This document shows positions 17,952 to 25,806 of a stretch of DNA of 50,654 nucleotides, one piece after another. The first letter of the stretch is position 1. Each line of letters begins with the position of its first letter. The stretch lies in the NCBI GenBank assembly GCA_045604705.1, contig JAZUOO010000055.1:1-50654 (forward strand), written 5' to 3'. Under the pieces are notes generated by a model. That model made no database searches. It was not told the DNA's origin and was given only the letters and a program-made list of their open reading frames with translations. Made by a program: the position numbers and the translations under genes. The DNA is from SIG622 sp045604705 (GTDB taxonomy: Bacteria; Bacillota; Clostridia; Oscillospirales; CAG-382).

Positions 17952-19658
17952 TTAAATATTCTTGGGAGTTTTAAGTCCTATAAGTGTAAGTCCGTTTTTG
18001 AGTACATTAGCTGTCGCTCCAACAAGTGCAAGTCTTGTATTCTTGATCTTTTCGTCCTCAACCTTGAGAACGGGGCAGTCGTGATAGAATCTGTTGAATG
18101 CCGCACAAACATCAAGTAGATACCTTGTAATAACAGATGGTTCAAGATCGTTTCTCGCCTGAGTAACCTTTTCCGGGAACAGATTGAGTACCTTTATAAG
18201 GGCACTCTCTGCAGTGTCCGTAAGAACAAGAGCACTACTGTCAACCGTACCCCCTGCCTTTTCAATAATCCCCTCGCATCTTGCATAGGTATACTGGACA
18301 TAAGGACCTGTATTACCCTCAAAGCTGAGAGCTTCCTCCCAGTTAAAGTCAACGTCTCTTATTCTGTTGTTTGAAAGGTCGTTGAATATGATAGCACCAA
18401 CACCGACAGCCTTTGCAACTTCTTCCTTGTCCTTAAGGTCGGGGTTTTTTGCATCAATAATTTGTGTAGTCTTTTCGATAGCCTGCTCAAATATTTCCTC
18501 AAGCAAAACCATGTTACCGGTACGAGTAGCAATTTTTGCACCGCCAAAGCTTACGGTACCGAAAGGAACATGAACCATATCCTTACTCCACTCATATCCC
18601 ATAAGTCCGATGACCTTGAAGAACTGTGCGAAATGCAAACTCTGTCCCGCACTTGTTACATAAATACACTTTTCAAAATTATAAGTATTCTTTCTGAACA
18701 TAGCTGCCGCAATATCACGGGTAGCGTAAATAGTCGAACCGTCACCCTTGAGTATAAGACAGGGCGGCATATCATACTCATCAAGCGGAACAATATAAGC
18801 ACCGTCATCAAACTTTAGAAGATCCTTGGACTTCAGCTCATCAACAACAGCATCCGTCTTGTCAAAGTAGAAGCTTTCACCTCTCCAGGATTCAAAGTCT
18901 GCACCGATAAGCTCATATGTTTTCTTGAATTCATTGATGGATATATCAACAAACCACTTCCAGAGTGAAAGAGCTTCCTCGTCCCCCTGTTCCATTTTAG
19001 CAAAGTTAGCTCTTGCTTCATCTTCAAGCTCGGGCTTTTCCTCTGCTTCCTTGTGAAATTTTACATATATCTCATTGAGAGCTTTTATTCCTCTTGCCTC
19101 AATATCATCCTTATCGCCCCAAAGCTTATACGCTGTTATCAGCTTACCGAACTGTGTACCCCAGTCACCAAGGTGGTTTACACCCACACAATTGTAGCCG
19201 GAGAACTTGAATATGTTCTTTATGGACTGTCCGATAACCGTGGAACGAAGATGTCCGATATGGAAAGGCTTTGCAATGTTGGGAGAGGAGTAGTCAATAA
19301 CAATTGTTTTTCCGTTGCCTATATCCGAGGAACCGTATGAAGTACCCTTGCTGAGCATGGATTTCACATCTTCGCAAAGAGCCTTTTCACTCACTTTAAG
19401 GTTGAGATAACCGGAAACACTCTCAATATTTTCAAATATCTCTGTAGCTTCGCCATCTGCCAGAAGCACATCTCTGAAAGAGTCCGCAATCATAACTGGG
19501 CTTTTTCTAAGTACCTTTGAAAGCTTAAAGCAGGGGAACGCAATGTCACCCATTTTAGGATCCGGAGGATACTCCATCATAGCCGCAAGTTCGTCAACTG
19601 TTATTATGTCACACACTTTACCTATTATCCTTGCAGCAGCGAATTTGTAAGAATACAT
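17952..19658 (-). CDS. argS: Arginine-tRNA ligase
   Basis: 568 residues, the normal length of this class I synthetase. The N-terminal Add1 domain (about 1-115) is followed by the HIGH motif in PFHIGHLRSTVIG (about 132-145). The KMSKS loop is replaced by KIATRTGNMVLLEE, as in many bacterial ArgRS. The DALR anticodon-binding domain ends the protein, with LRNDLEP-type helices (here ARNDLEPSVITRYLLDVC). Catalysis normally requires bound tRNA-Arg. The gene starts 23 bp after the DUF3048 lipoprotein gene and precedes yebC by 31 bp. Confidence 0.96.
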   Translation of the reverse strand: MYSYKFAAARIIGKVCDIITVDELAAMMEYPPDPKMGDIAFPCFKLSKVLRKSPVMIADSFRDVLLADGEATEIFENIESVSGYLNLKVSEKALCEDVKSMLSKGTSYGSSDIGNGKTIVIDYSSPNIAKPFHIGHLRSTVIGQSIKNIFKFSGYNCVGVNHLGDWGTQFGKLITAYKLWGDKDDIEARGIKALNEIYVKFHKEAEEKPELEDEARANFAKMEQGDEEALSLWKWFVDISINEFKKTYELIGADFESWRGESFYFDKTDAVVDELKSKDLLKFDDGAYIVPLDEYDMPPCLILKGDGSTIYATRDIAAAMFRKNTYNFEKCIYVTSAGQSLHFAQFFKVIGLMGYEWSKDMVHVPFGTVSFGGAKIATRTGNMVLLEEIFEQAIEKTTQIIDAKNPDLKDKEEVAKAVGVGAIIFNDLSNNRIRDVDFNWEEALSFEGNTGPYVQYTYARCEGIIEKAGGTVDSSALVLTDTAESALIKVLNLFPEKVTQARNDLEPSVITRYLLDVCAAFNRFYHDCPVLKVEDEKIKNTRLALVGATANVLKNGLTLIGLKTPKNI

Positions 19659-19681
19659 TTTAATTTTCCTTTCGCGGGGAT

Positions 19682-20890
19682 TTATTTATATATTATTTCT
19701 GTACCGTTTTTAACAACGCCCACATAAGTCTTTCCGACGTTCATGAGAAGCTCGGTAGTACCGTCAGCCTCATAAAGAGTATAACCGCCGGTTCTTGTAG
19801 GTCTTTTCCATTTGATTTCTTTGCATTTACCGTCTGTGAAATAATATCCTGTACCTTCACCGGTGAAGCTGATAGCTTGTCTTCCAACGCTGTCAATTGT
19901 GGAATATCTCGTGAATATAATAAGGATATTTTCAAAAGCAAGCTGTTCATTTGTATTTCCGTCGATATGCGGAGAATCGTGCTTGTCAAGGCTTGACTTC
20001 GAGCCTACATACTGACCTTTATCATAAACACTCGTTTCGGCATTATAGTCAAAATAACTCTGCGCATATGTAGAGAATGGAATGTACACATAATTTGCCG
20101 CAGCACCTTCAAAATCAAGTACCGTGTCCGAGAACTTAAAGGGAGAAACGAAACCATCCTTCAAAATGGTACTAAACTTGTTGCCCGCAATTGCGGCAGT
20201 TAGATTCTCACCGGAAGTAAAGAGAGTATGTTCGAGGGAAACGCCTTTCTTTCTTCTCTCCTGATTGCGGTAAAAAGCATTTGAAGAAACATAGGGACCG
20301 TTTGTACCGTCAATGTTATCCGTATCACGCTGTGCAAGAGTATCATAAGCAATCTGACTTCCGCCGGCATGAATATATATCGCATTGTGTGCATCGGAAA
20401 AATCAATGTAATAATCTCTTGAAGAACGGATGGAACCAAGTGTCGGAAGAGCCTGCCAGTTCGTCGCTACACCCAGAAGTCTTGTTATTGACCCTTCAAC
20501 GATAGCTTCATAAACAACATCCATCTCTGCAATACCGTGTTGTGGGAGAGCAGCCTTAAGATTGTTGAACATGATAGCCACAGGACGCTGATTGCTGAGT
20601 TCTTCTTCAATTGGTAGACCTGTCAGTTTGTTTGTGAACTGAATTTCCGGAATCTCATCCTGAGCATCTTCTGCTGTATCGGGTCCAATAGTTTCATCTG
20701 TTGTTTGTTCCTGATTTGTGACTTCGCTATCCGCCAACGAAGGGGGAGTTGCCGTATCATTTTCACCGGCAGGAGTTACCTGAGAAGAAATATTTTCCTC
20801 TCCGTCGGAGTTTTTCTTGCCGCAGGAAGCAAGTGACATGGCAACCAATAACGCCGCCAGAATAACAGAAACAAATCTTTTTATTATCAT
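19682..20890 (-). CDS. DUF3048-family lipoprotein (YerB-like)
   Basis: 402 residues. The first 23 residues are a lipoprotein signal with lipobox LASC (Cys23). A low-complexity Glu/Thr-rich linker (about 25-85) is followed by the DUF3048 domain: NKLTGLPIEEELSNQRPVAI begins it, then EAIVEGSITRLLGVA, a conserved SIRSSRDYYIDF segment and HAGGSQIAYD. The C-terminal subdomain carries the K.IKWKRPTRTGGYTLYEADG motif. Homologues such as B. subtilis YerB are surface lipoproteins of unknown biochemical function. It is the first gene of the minus-strand run continuing into argS. Confidence 0.88.
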   Translation of the reverse strand: MIIKRFVSVILAALLVAMSLASCGKKNSDGEENISSQVTPAGENDTATPPSLADSEVTNQEQTTDETIGPDTAEDAQDEIPEIQFTNKLTGLPIEEELSNQRPVAIMFNNLKAALPQHGIAEMDVVYEAIVEGSITRLLGVATNWQALPTLGSIRSSRDYYIDFSDAHNAIYIHAGGSQIAYDTLAQRDTDNIDGTNGPYVSSNAFYRNQERRKKGVSLEHTLFTSGENLTAAIAGNKFSTILKDGFVSPFKFSDTVLDFEGAAANYVYIPFSTYAQSYFDYNAETSVYDKGQYVGSKSSLDKHDSPHIDGNTNEQLAFENILIIFTRYSTIDSVGRQAISFTGEGTGYYFTDGKCKEIKWKRPTRTGGYTLYEADGTTELLMNVGKTYVGVVKNGTEIIYK

Positions 20891-21001
20891 ATAAACATCC
20901 TTTCTGATTATAACAACTCACCATCTTATTCTATCAAAATATTACAGTAAATACAATACACTATTGTAAATTTTTATTGTAATAGGGACATTTATGGTAA
21001 T

Positions 21002-21037
21002 AAAATAAAATTGAGCCATAACTCACGTTACGGCCCA
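21002..21037 (-). terminator. Terminator of infC-rpmI-rplT
   Basis: On the minus strand GGGCCGTAAC/GTTATGGCTC form a stem around loop GTGA, followed by AATTTTATTTTATT, directly after rplT. Confidence 0.82.
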
Positions 21038-21050
21038 AAATATTCGTTAA

Positions 21051-21404
21051 TTAAAGAGCTGCACGAGCCTGTTCAACAAGAGCAGTGAAAGCTTCCTTGT
21101 CTGCAATAGCAATCTCGGAGAGCATTTTTCTGTTGAGAGTGACACCTGCCTTCTTAAGACCGTTCATGAATCTTGAGTAGTTAATGTCATTAACCTTGCA
21201 AGCAGCAGAGATTCTGGAAATCCAGAGTCTTCTGAAATCTCTCTTCTTAAGCTTTCTGCCGGCAAAAGCGTAGTTACCGCTTTTGAGGACAGCCTGCTTC
21301 GCCATCTTGAAGTGCTTGCTCTTTGAGCCCCAGTAGCCCTTAGCAGCCTTCAAAACTCTGTTACGTCTTTTTCTTGTCATTATAGCGCCTTTAACTCTAG
21401 CCAT
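21051..21404 (-). CDS. rplT: 50S ribosomal protein L20
   Basis: 117 residues, full length, with the universal start MARVKGAIMTRKRRNRVLKA and the basic N-terminal helix that threads into 23S rRNA. The C-terminal globular domain (RRLWISRISAACKVNDINYS) can also bind mRNA and represses its own operon in several Firmicutes. Last gene of infC-rpmI-rplT, 59 bp after rpmI. Confidence 0.98.
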   Translation of the reverse strand: MARVKGAIMTRKRRNRVLKAAKGYWGSKSKHFKMAKQAVLKSGNYAFAGRKLKKRDFRRLWISRISAACKVNDINYSRFMNGLKKAGVTLNRKMLSEIAIADKEAFTALVEQARAAL

Positions 21405-21463
21405 TTTTAATCCATCCTTTCAAATATACAAAAATTGAAATAAAGTAAGCTTTTTACGCAAGA

Positions 21464-21661
21464 TTATGCGTAGGGGATAAGCTTCTTGATAACCGGAGCG
21501 AAGGATTCGCTGATATAAGCATCAAGTCTGAGCTGGCGCTTTCTCTTTGCAGTCTTCTTTCCGAGCTTGTGTCTTCTGTTGATGTGGTTATACTTAACCT
21601 TGCCGCCCTTTGTGATAGAGCAACGCTTAGCTGTAGCCTTATGTGTCTTCTGCTTTCCCAT
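21464..21661 (-). CDS. rpmI: 50S ribosomal protein L35
   Basis: 65 residues starting MGKQKTHKATAKRC, the family N-terminus. The open frame extends 12 codons further upstream, but the GAAAGG ribosome binding site just before the ATG at 21661 fixes the start. Very basic (Lys/Arg/His-rich), as expected for this rRNA-binding protein. Middle gene of the infC operon. Confidence 0.97.
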   Translation of the reverse strand: MGKQKTHKATAKRCSITKGGKVKYNHINRRHKLGKKTAKRKRQLRLDAYISESFAPVIKKLIPYA

Positions 21662-21712
21662 TTTAGTACATCCTTTCAAAATAGTATATAATAACAATAA
21701 TGTTATACCGAT

Positions 21713-22297
21713 TTATTCAGCGTCGTCTGCTTTCTGCTTCTTAGGCTCTTTCTGTTCCTTCGGCTTTCTGGAGGGAGAAGCGGATTTCGGAGCAATGAAC
21801 ATGAGCATCTGACGACCGTCGAGAGCAGGCTGTTTTTCAATAACGCCTATTTCCGTACAAGCCTCACCAAACTTCTTAATAACTTCCAGACCTATTTCGG
21901 TATGAGCCATTTCACGTCCCTTGAACTTAACGGAAACCTTTACCTTGTGTCCCTGAGAGAGGAACTTGAGTGCATGGTTAAGCTTTGTTTCAAAGTCGTG
22001 AGTATCAATTCGGCATGAAAGCTGAACTTCTTTGAGTTCAACCGTCTGCTGTTTCTTCTTCTGCTCTTTTTCCTTCTTTTCCTTGTCGAAGCGATACTTA
22101 CCGTAATCCATTATTCTGCAAACAGGAGGAACGCTTGTAGGAGCAATTTCAACAAGATCAAGTCCCTTGTCGTAAGCCATATCAAGTGCCTTTTTTGTTG
22201 CGAGAATTCCGAGCTGAGCGCCGTCAGCGTCAATTAATCTTACTTCCTTTGCTCTGATCTGTTCGTTAATCGAAAGCTCTTTTGTGTTAGTGGCTAT
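21713..22297 (-). CDS. infC: Translation initiation factor IF-3 with AUA start
   Basis: 194 residues from the proposed start. The N-domain begins with ELSINEQIRAKEVRLID and the C-domain includes KEVQLSCRIDTHDFETKL and VKVSVKFKGREMAHTEIG; a 25-residue basic tail (KSASPSRKPKEQKEPKKQK) is an extension. I place the start at ATA (22297-22295): a strong Shine-Dalgarno GGGGGTG lies 6 nt before it. The in-frame ATG at 22312 has no ribosome binding site and would put that Shine-Dalgarno inside the coding region. Rare start codons (AUU, AUC, AUA) on infC are known in several bacteria and let IF-3 repress its own synthesis. The frame remains open a further 72 codons upstream, across the leader terminator, which is not coding. 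Confidence 0.93.
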   Translation of the reverse strand: MATNTKELSINEQIRAKEVRLIDADGAQLGILATKKALDMAYDKGLDLVEIAPTSVPPVCRIMDYGKYRFDKEKKEKEQKKKQQTVELKEVQLSCRIDTHDFETKLNHALKFLSQGHKVKVSVKFKGREMAHTEIGLEVIKKFGEACTEIGVIEKQPALDGRQMLMFIAPKSASPSRKPKEQKEPKKQKADDAE

Positions 22298-22496
22298 GTG
22301 GAACACCCCCATTAAAATATCGACAGGGAAGGGCAAAACAAAAAGTGCACAGACAAACTGTACACTTAACGGTCGGATAAAAAATCCATACAAACATAAA
22401 CCAAGCATAGATGTAACTATAACCCAATTTAAATATTGTACCTTGCACCGTAAGCGCCGGGTGAGAGCATCACAAAGTGGCTCTTCTTCCTTGTCC
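22298..22496 (-). promoter_or_regulatory. infC leader with internal terminator (attenuator)
   Basis: About 200 nt of untranslated leader. Near its end a 10-bp stem (AAGTGTACAG against CTGTGCACTT, minus strand, 22367-22343) is followed by TTTTTGTTTTG (to about 22334), an intrinsic terminator before the infC start. Leaders of this operon in Firmicutes are controlled by L20 through such premature termination; whether this one contains the L20-binding fold I cannot decide by eye. Confidence 0.7.
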
Positions 22497-22503
22497 GAAA
22501 GAT

Positions 22504-22532
22504 ATGATACCACACTTTTCTTTATTTGTCAA
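22504..22532 (-). promoter_or_regulatory. Promoter of infC-rpmI-rplT
   Basis: On the minus strand TTGACA (22532-22527), 17-bp spacer, TATCAT (22509-22504). Confidence 0.8.
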
Positions 22533-22552
22533 GTGTTTTTTCAAAATTTCTC

Positions 22553-22587
22553 AAAAAAATTCCCATCCGGTTTTGCGCCGGACGGGA
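22553..22587 (-). terminator. Terminator of the amino-acid binding-protein gene
   Basis: On the minus strand TCCCGTCCGG/CCGGATGGGA (10 bp) around loop CGCAAAA, followed by ATTTTTTT. It insulates the infC promoter from the upstream gene. Confidence 0.88.
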
Positions 22588-22602
22588 AAAGAAAACTACA
22601 AT

Positions 22603-23466
22603 TTATTCTGCAGCTTTTGATGCTTCAACGTGATAAGAAAGAGACTCAACAAGAGAACCATCTGCAATCATTTCAGCAATTACATCATTAGCAACCTCAA
22701 GAATTTCAGGGTCGTTTTTGTTGAATGCAAGACCGTACTGTTCCGTTTCAAGACCTTCAATAAGAATTGTATCGAAATCATTTATGTCGGCAATGTTTTT
22801 AGCTGTAAGCTCATCAATAACTACCGCATCATACTTGTCTCCGATTGCAACTGCGCCGGCATAAGCATTTTCAAGTCTGATAATTTCTGTACCTTCGAGG
22901 TTCATTTCTGTTACTGCAAAGTCACCGGTTGTACCAATCTGAACTGCAACAACCTTGCCTGCAAGATCATTGATGCTCTTTATTGTGCTTCCTTTGGGAA
23001 TTACCATATACTGTGTTGTGTTGTAGTAGGGAATAGAAAAATTAACCATTTCTTTTCTTTCATCAGTGATTGTAAAACCTGAAGCACCAATGTCGCCCTT
23101 GTTGGAATTAATAGACATAATAATAGAATCAAAACTTACATTTTGATAAGTTGCTTTTGCACCCATCTTTTCAGCGATTCTATTGCAAATATCAATATCA
23201 ACACCTACAATTTCATTGTTCAAAATGTACTCAAAAGGAGCAAATTCGGCATTTGTGTAAATAACGATTTCGTCTCTCGTGGGATAAACTATTTCTTCTT
23301 CTTTTTCTTCTTCAGTGGGAGTGTTTGTTTCCTCTACAGGAGTGTTTGTTTCCTCCGCAGGAGTGTTTGTTTCTTCTACAGGCGTGTCTTCGGAACTGCA
23401 TGATACCATACCGAGAGTACCTACTGCGAGAAATGCTGCAAGTGCAAGTGTAATAATCTTTTTCAT
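22603..23466 (-). CDS. Polar amino-acid ABC transporter substrate-binding lipoprotein
   Basis: 287 residues. The lipoprotein signal ends at lipobox MVSC (Cys23). Residues about 28-60 are a Glu/Thr/Pro linker built from a 7-residue repeat (TP-V/A-EETN). The family-3 solute-binding domain follows: EIVIYTNAEFAPFEYILN, GVDIDICNRIAEKMG, then GASGFTITDERKEMVNFSIP with the Arg that binds the substrate carboxylate, and KVVAVQIGTTGDF. Typical ligands are Gln, Glu, Arg or Cys-type amino acids. Its likely permease and ATPase (23926-25696) lie divergently, on the other side of a tRNA-Pro gene, so the transporter is made from two transcripts. Confidence 0.92.
   Translation of the reverse strand: MKKIITLALAAFLAVGTLGMVSCSSEDTPVEETNTPAEETNTPVEETNTPTEEEKEEEIVYPTRDEIVIYTNAEFAPFEYILNNEIVGVDIDICNRIAEKMGAKATYQNVSFDSIIMSINSNKGDIGASGFTITDERKEMVNFSIPYYNTTQYMVIPKGSTIKSINDLAGKVVAVQIGTTGDFAVTEMNLEGTEIIRLENAYAGAVAIGDKYDAVVIDELTAKNIADINDFDTILIEGLETEQYGLAFNKNDPEILEVANDVIAEMIADGSLVESLSYHVEASKAAE
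23321..23383 (-). repeat. Three tandem 21-bp repeats inside the binding-protein linker
   Basis: Three head-to-tail copies (23321-23341, 23342-23362, 23363-23383), each with one to three base differences, encode the 7-residue EETNTP-type linker repeat. Slippage here would change linker length in steps of seven residues without breaking the frame. Confidence 0.85.
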
Positions 23467-23515
23467 GATTATTCCTCCAATAAAATATATTTTCGTTGTT
23501 TTAACGACTAAATCT

Positions 23516-23544
23516 ATTATAACATCAATGCTTCACAATTTCAA
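23516..23544 (-). promoter_or_regulatory. Promoter of the amino-acid binding-protein gene
   Basis: On the minus strand TTGAAA (23544-23539), 17-bp spacer, TATAAT (23521-23516). Confidence 0.75.
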
Positions 23545-23709
23545 GAGATTTTGTAAAAATCGGCAATATCCGCAAAAATCATCAACGAAAAACAGCATAC
23601 ATTGTTGGATTCGTAAATTATTATGGTAAATATTAAAGTTTCCTGCTTGCTTTTCAGTGAAATATACTTGCATAATTATACAATATTATACAAAAATATA
23701 AAAAAGAGC

Positions 23710-23738
23710 TTGACAAAAAAGCAAACAGGTGATATAAT
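23710..23738 (+). promoter_or_regulatory. Consensus promoter of tRNA-Pro
   Basis: TTGACA (23710-23715), 17-bp spacer, TATAAT (23733-23738): a perfect match, 11 bp before the tRNA. Confidence 0.9.
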
Positions 23739-23749
23739 ACAGAACATAT

Positions 23750-23825
23750 CGGGATGTAGCGCAGTTGGTAGCGCGCGTGGTTTGGGACCACGATGTCGCA
23801 GGTTCGAACCCTGTCATTCCGACCA
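23750..23825 (+). tRNA. tRNA-Pro (anticodon TGG)
   Basis: 76-nt cloverleaf: acceptor CGGGATG/CATTCCG (one G-U pair), anticodon loop TTTGGGA (anticodon TGG), T-arm GCAGG-TTCGAAC-CCTGT and an encoded CCA end. Single-gene unit with its own promoter and terminator. Confidence 0.96.
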
Positions 23826-23858
23826 GCCTTTGCGGCGGTTGATTTTTCTGCCGTATAA

Positions 23859-23892
23859 CCGTTATCATGCCTTTTCGTGGTAACGGTTTTTT
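23859..23892 (+). terminator. Terminator of tRNA-Pro
   Basis: 11-bp stem CCGTTATCATG/CGTGGTAACGG, loop CCTTTT, then TTTTTTG. Confidence 0.88.
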
Positions 23893-23925
23893 GATTGAAT
23901 TTATTTATGAAAGGAAGTATATTTT

Positions 23926-24984
23926 ATGTTGAAAAGAATTACTGTATGTTTTTTTTCCATTATCATCTTGATAATTGCAATAATTCCTTGCTTTGCTCAA
24001 GAATTAAATTCTGATGAAATCGTTTCTACAGAAAGTGTGTCGGTTTCTTCGGACATTGATAATGACGAGGTAGTTCCCATTGAAGCTGTAACTGATTCTG
24101 AGATTAAAGATGAATCTGTTAAAGATAAAAAAACTGTTTCGAACAACATAAAAGAAAGCAAGGATGATCGTGTAGCATCAGCGATTCTTGGAATTCCGAG
24201 TGTTGAAGATACACAAAAGGAAAAAGAAGCGTCTAAAATTGAAATTGCTGAACGACAAGCTGCTGAAAAAAATGAGACTTTTGTCGATAAAATCAAGAAT
24301 AGTTTCTACAAAACATTTATCAAAGAAGATAGATGGGAAATGTATTTAACAGGTTTTGGAAATACTGTTATCATTGCAATTTTCTCGACATTGCTCGGTG
24401 TGTTGATTGGTTTGATTGTGGCTGTTGTAAAAGTTTTGCACGTTCAGATTGATAAGCCAAATGTTGCAATAAGCTTTTTAAATTGGTTTTTTAATTTATA
24501 TACAACTCTTATAAGAGGCACACCTGCAATTGTTCAGTTGTTTATTGCATATTATATTATTTTCAAATCGTCAAATAACAGTACACTTGTAGCTATTTTG
24601 GCATTTGGTGTTAATTCAGGAGCATATGTTTCAGAAATTGTTCGTGGTGGTATAGTATCGATTGATAAAGGACAGTTGGAAGCAGGACGATCACTTGGTC
24701 TTTCGTATTTTTCAACAATGCTACATATTATACTTCCGCAAGCGATTAAGAATATTCTTCCCTCTTTAGGAAATGAATTTATTTTACTCTTAAAAGATAC
24801 ATCAATAGCAGGTTATGTAGGAATTGATGAGCTTATGAAAGCGGGTGATGTTACCATCAGCCGTACAATGGATCCGTATTTCCCCCTTCTTACAGTTGCT
24901 GTAGTATACCTTATCTGCGTAATCGGTCTAGAACAACTCTTTAAATACTTTGAAAGGAGAATGGCAAAAAGTGATAGACATTAA
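23926..24984 (+). CDS. Polar amino-acid ABC transporter permease with secreted N-terminal extension
   Basis: 352 residues, about 120 longer than a normal HisM/GlnP-type permease. Residues 1-25 look like a signal peptide (hydrophobic run ending CFA-QE). Residues 26-118 are acidic, then Lys/Glu-rich, and predicted disordered or helical; they resemble no binding domain. The permease proper begins near residue 128 (YLTGFGNTVIIAIFSTLLG) and has five helices, TTLIRGTPAIVQLFIAYYI and the ATPase-coupling EAA loop LEAGRSLGLSYFSTMLHIIL. An outward N-terminus fits the known topology. The gene is clearly richer in A+T at third positions than its partner ATPase gene. It overlaps that gene by 14 bp. Confidence 0.9.
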   Translation: MLKRITVCFFSIIILIIAIIPCFAQELNSDEIVSTESVSVSSDIDNDEVVPIEAVTDSEIKDESVKDKKTVSNNIKESKDDRVASAILGIPSVEDTQKEKEASKIEIAERQAAEKNETFVDKIKNSFYKTFIKEDRWEMYLTGFGNTVIIAIFSTLLGVLIGLIVAVVKVLHVQIDKPNVAISFLNWFFNLYTTLIRGTPAIVQLFIAYYIIFKSSNNSTLVAILAFGVNSGAYVSEIVRGGIVSIDKGQLEAGRSLGLSYFSTMLHIILPQAIKNILPSLGNEFILLLKDTSIAGYVGIDELMKAGDVTISRTMDPYFPLLTVAVVYLICVIGLEQLFKYFERRMAKSDRH

Positions 24985-25696
24985 AAACCTGTATAAAACC
25001 TTCGACGGCGAAAAGATGGTTCTAAACGGAATAGATGAACATATAGGCAAGGGAGAAAAGGTTGTAATAATCGGTCCGTCAGGCTCAGGAAAAAGTACAT
25101 TTCTTCGCTGCCTTAATATGCTTGAAAAGCCCACAAAGGGTACAATAACATTCGGCGATCAGGTTCTTACCGACCCGAACACAAATATCAATGCGATAAG
25201 AGCGCAGATGGGAATGGTATTCCAGCACTTCAACCTTTTCCCGAATTTCACCATTCTTAAAAATATAACATTCGCTCCCGTAAAGCTCAAACTTCAGACC
25301 AAAGAGGAAGCTGAAGAAAATGCAATGCGACTTCTCAAAAGAATAGGTCTTGAAGAAAAAGCACTTACATATCCCAATATGCTCTCCGGCGGTCAGAAGC
25401 AGAGAATTGCGATTGTACGCTCACTTGCCATGAATCCCAAGGTAATGCTTTTCGATGAACCCACATCAGCACTTGACCCGGAAATGGTAGGCGAAGTTCT
25501 CGAGCTTATGAAAGAGCTTGCTGATGACGGCATGACAATGGCGGTAGTAACCCATGAAATGGGCTTTGCGAGAGAAGTTGGTACAAGAGTACTGTTTATG
25601 GACGAGGGAAAGATAATAGAGCAGGGAACACCGTCCGAAATATTCGATTTTCCGAAAAACCAAAGAACCATAGATTTCCTCTCAAAAGTATTATAA
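24971..25696 (+). CDS. Polar amino-acid ABC transporter ATP-binding protein
   Basis: 241 residues from the GTG at 24971, placed 11 nt after an AAAGGAG ribosome binding site inside the end of the permease gene. The longer frame would need a TTG that lies ahead of that site. It begins VIDIKNLYKTFDG. Walker A is GPSGSGKST, the Q-loop is GMVFQHFNLFPNFT, the signature is LSGGQKQR, Walker B is MLFDEPTSALDPE, and the H-loop is VVTHEMGFARE. This is the GlnQ/HisP class that powers amino-acid uptake. A terminator follows. Confidence 0.95.
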   Translation: MIDIKNLYKTFDGEKMVLNGIDEHIGKGEKVVIIGPSGSGKSTFLRCLNMLEKPTKGTITFGDQVLTDPNTNINAIRAQMGMVFQHFNLFPNFTILKNITFAPVKLKLQTKEEAEENAMRLLKRIGLEEKALTYPNMLSGGQKQRIAIVRSLAMNPKVMLFDEPTSALDPEMVGEVLELMKELADDGMTMAVVTHEMGFAREVGTRVLFMDEGKIIEQGTPSEIFDFPKNQRTIDFLSKVL

Positions 25697-25712
25697 GTAT
25701 TATGAAAAAGAA

Positions 25713-25743
25713 CCAAGGTCAGCTGTATGGCCTTGGCTTTTAA
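25713..25743 (+). terminator. Terminator of the amino-acid transporter operon
   Basis: CCAAGG/CCTTGG stem around a 12-nt loop, followed by CTTTTAATTT. Confidence 0.65.
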
Positions 25744-25806
25744 TTTGTATTTCGGCGGAGAATATCCAAAAAATATGAATTACCCCACATCAGATAATAA
25801 ACTGTT

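Noticed and set aside
22298..22513. N-terminal extension of IF-3 encoded by the frame open upstream of the AUA codon
   Set aside because: It runs through the leader terminator and to the promoter -10 region, and it lacks a ribosome binding site.
23686..23868. Minus-strand frame containing GMTGFEPATSWSQTT
   Set aside because: This is the well-known false protein produced by translating the reverse strand of a tRNA gene; here it covers tRNA-Pro.
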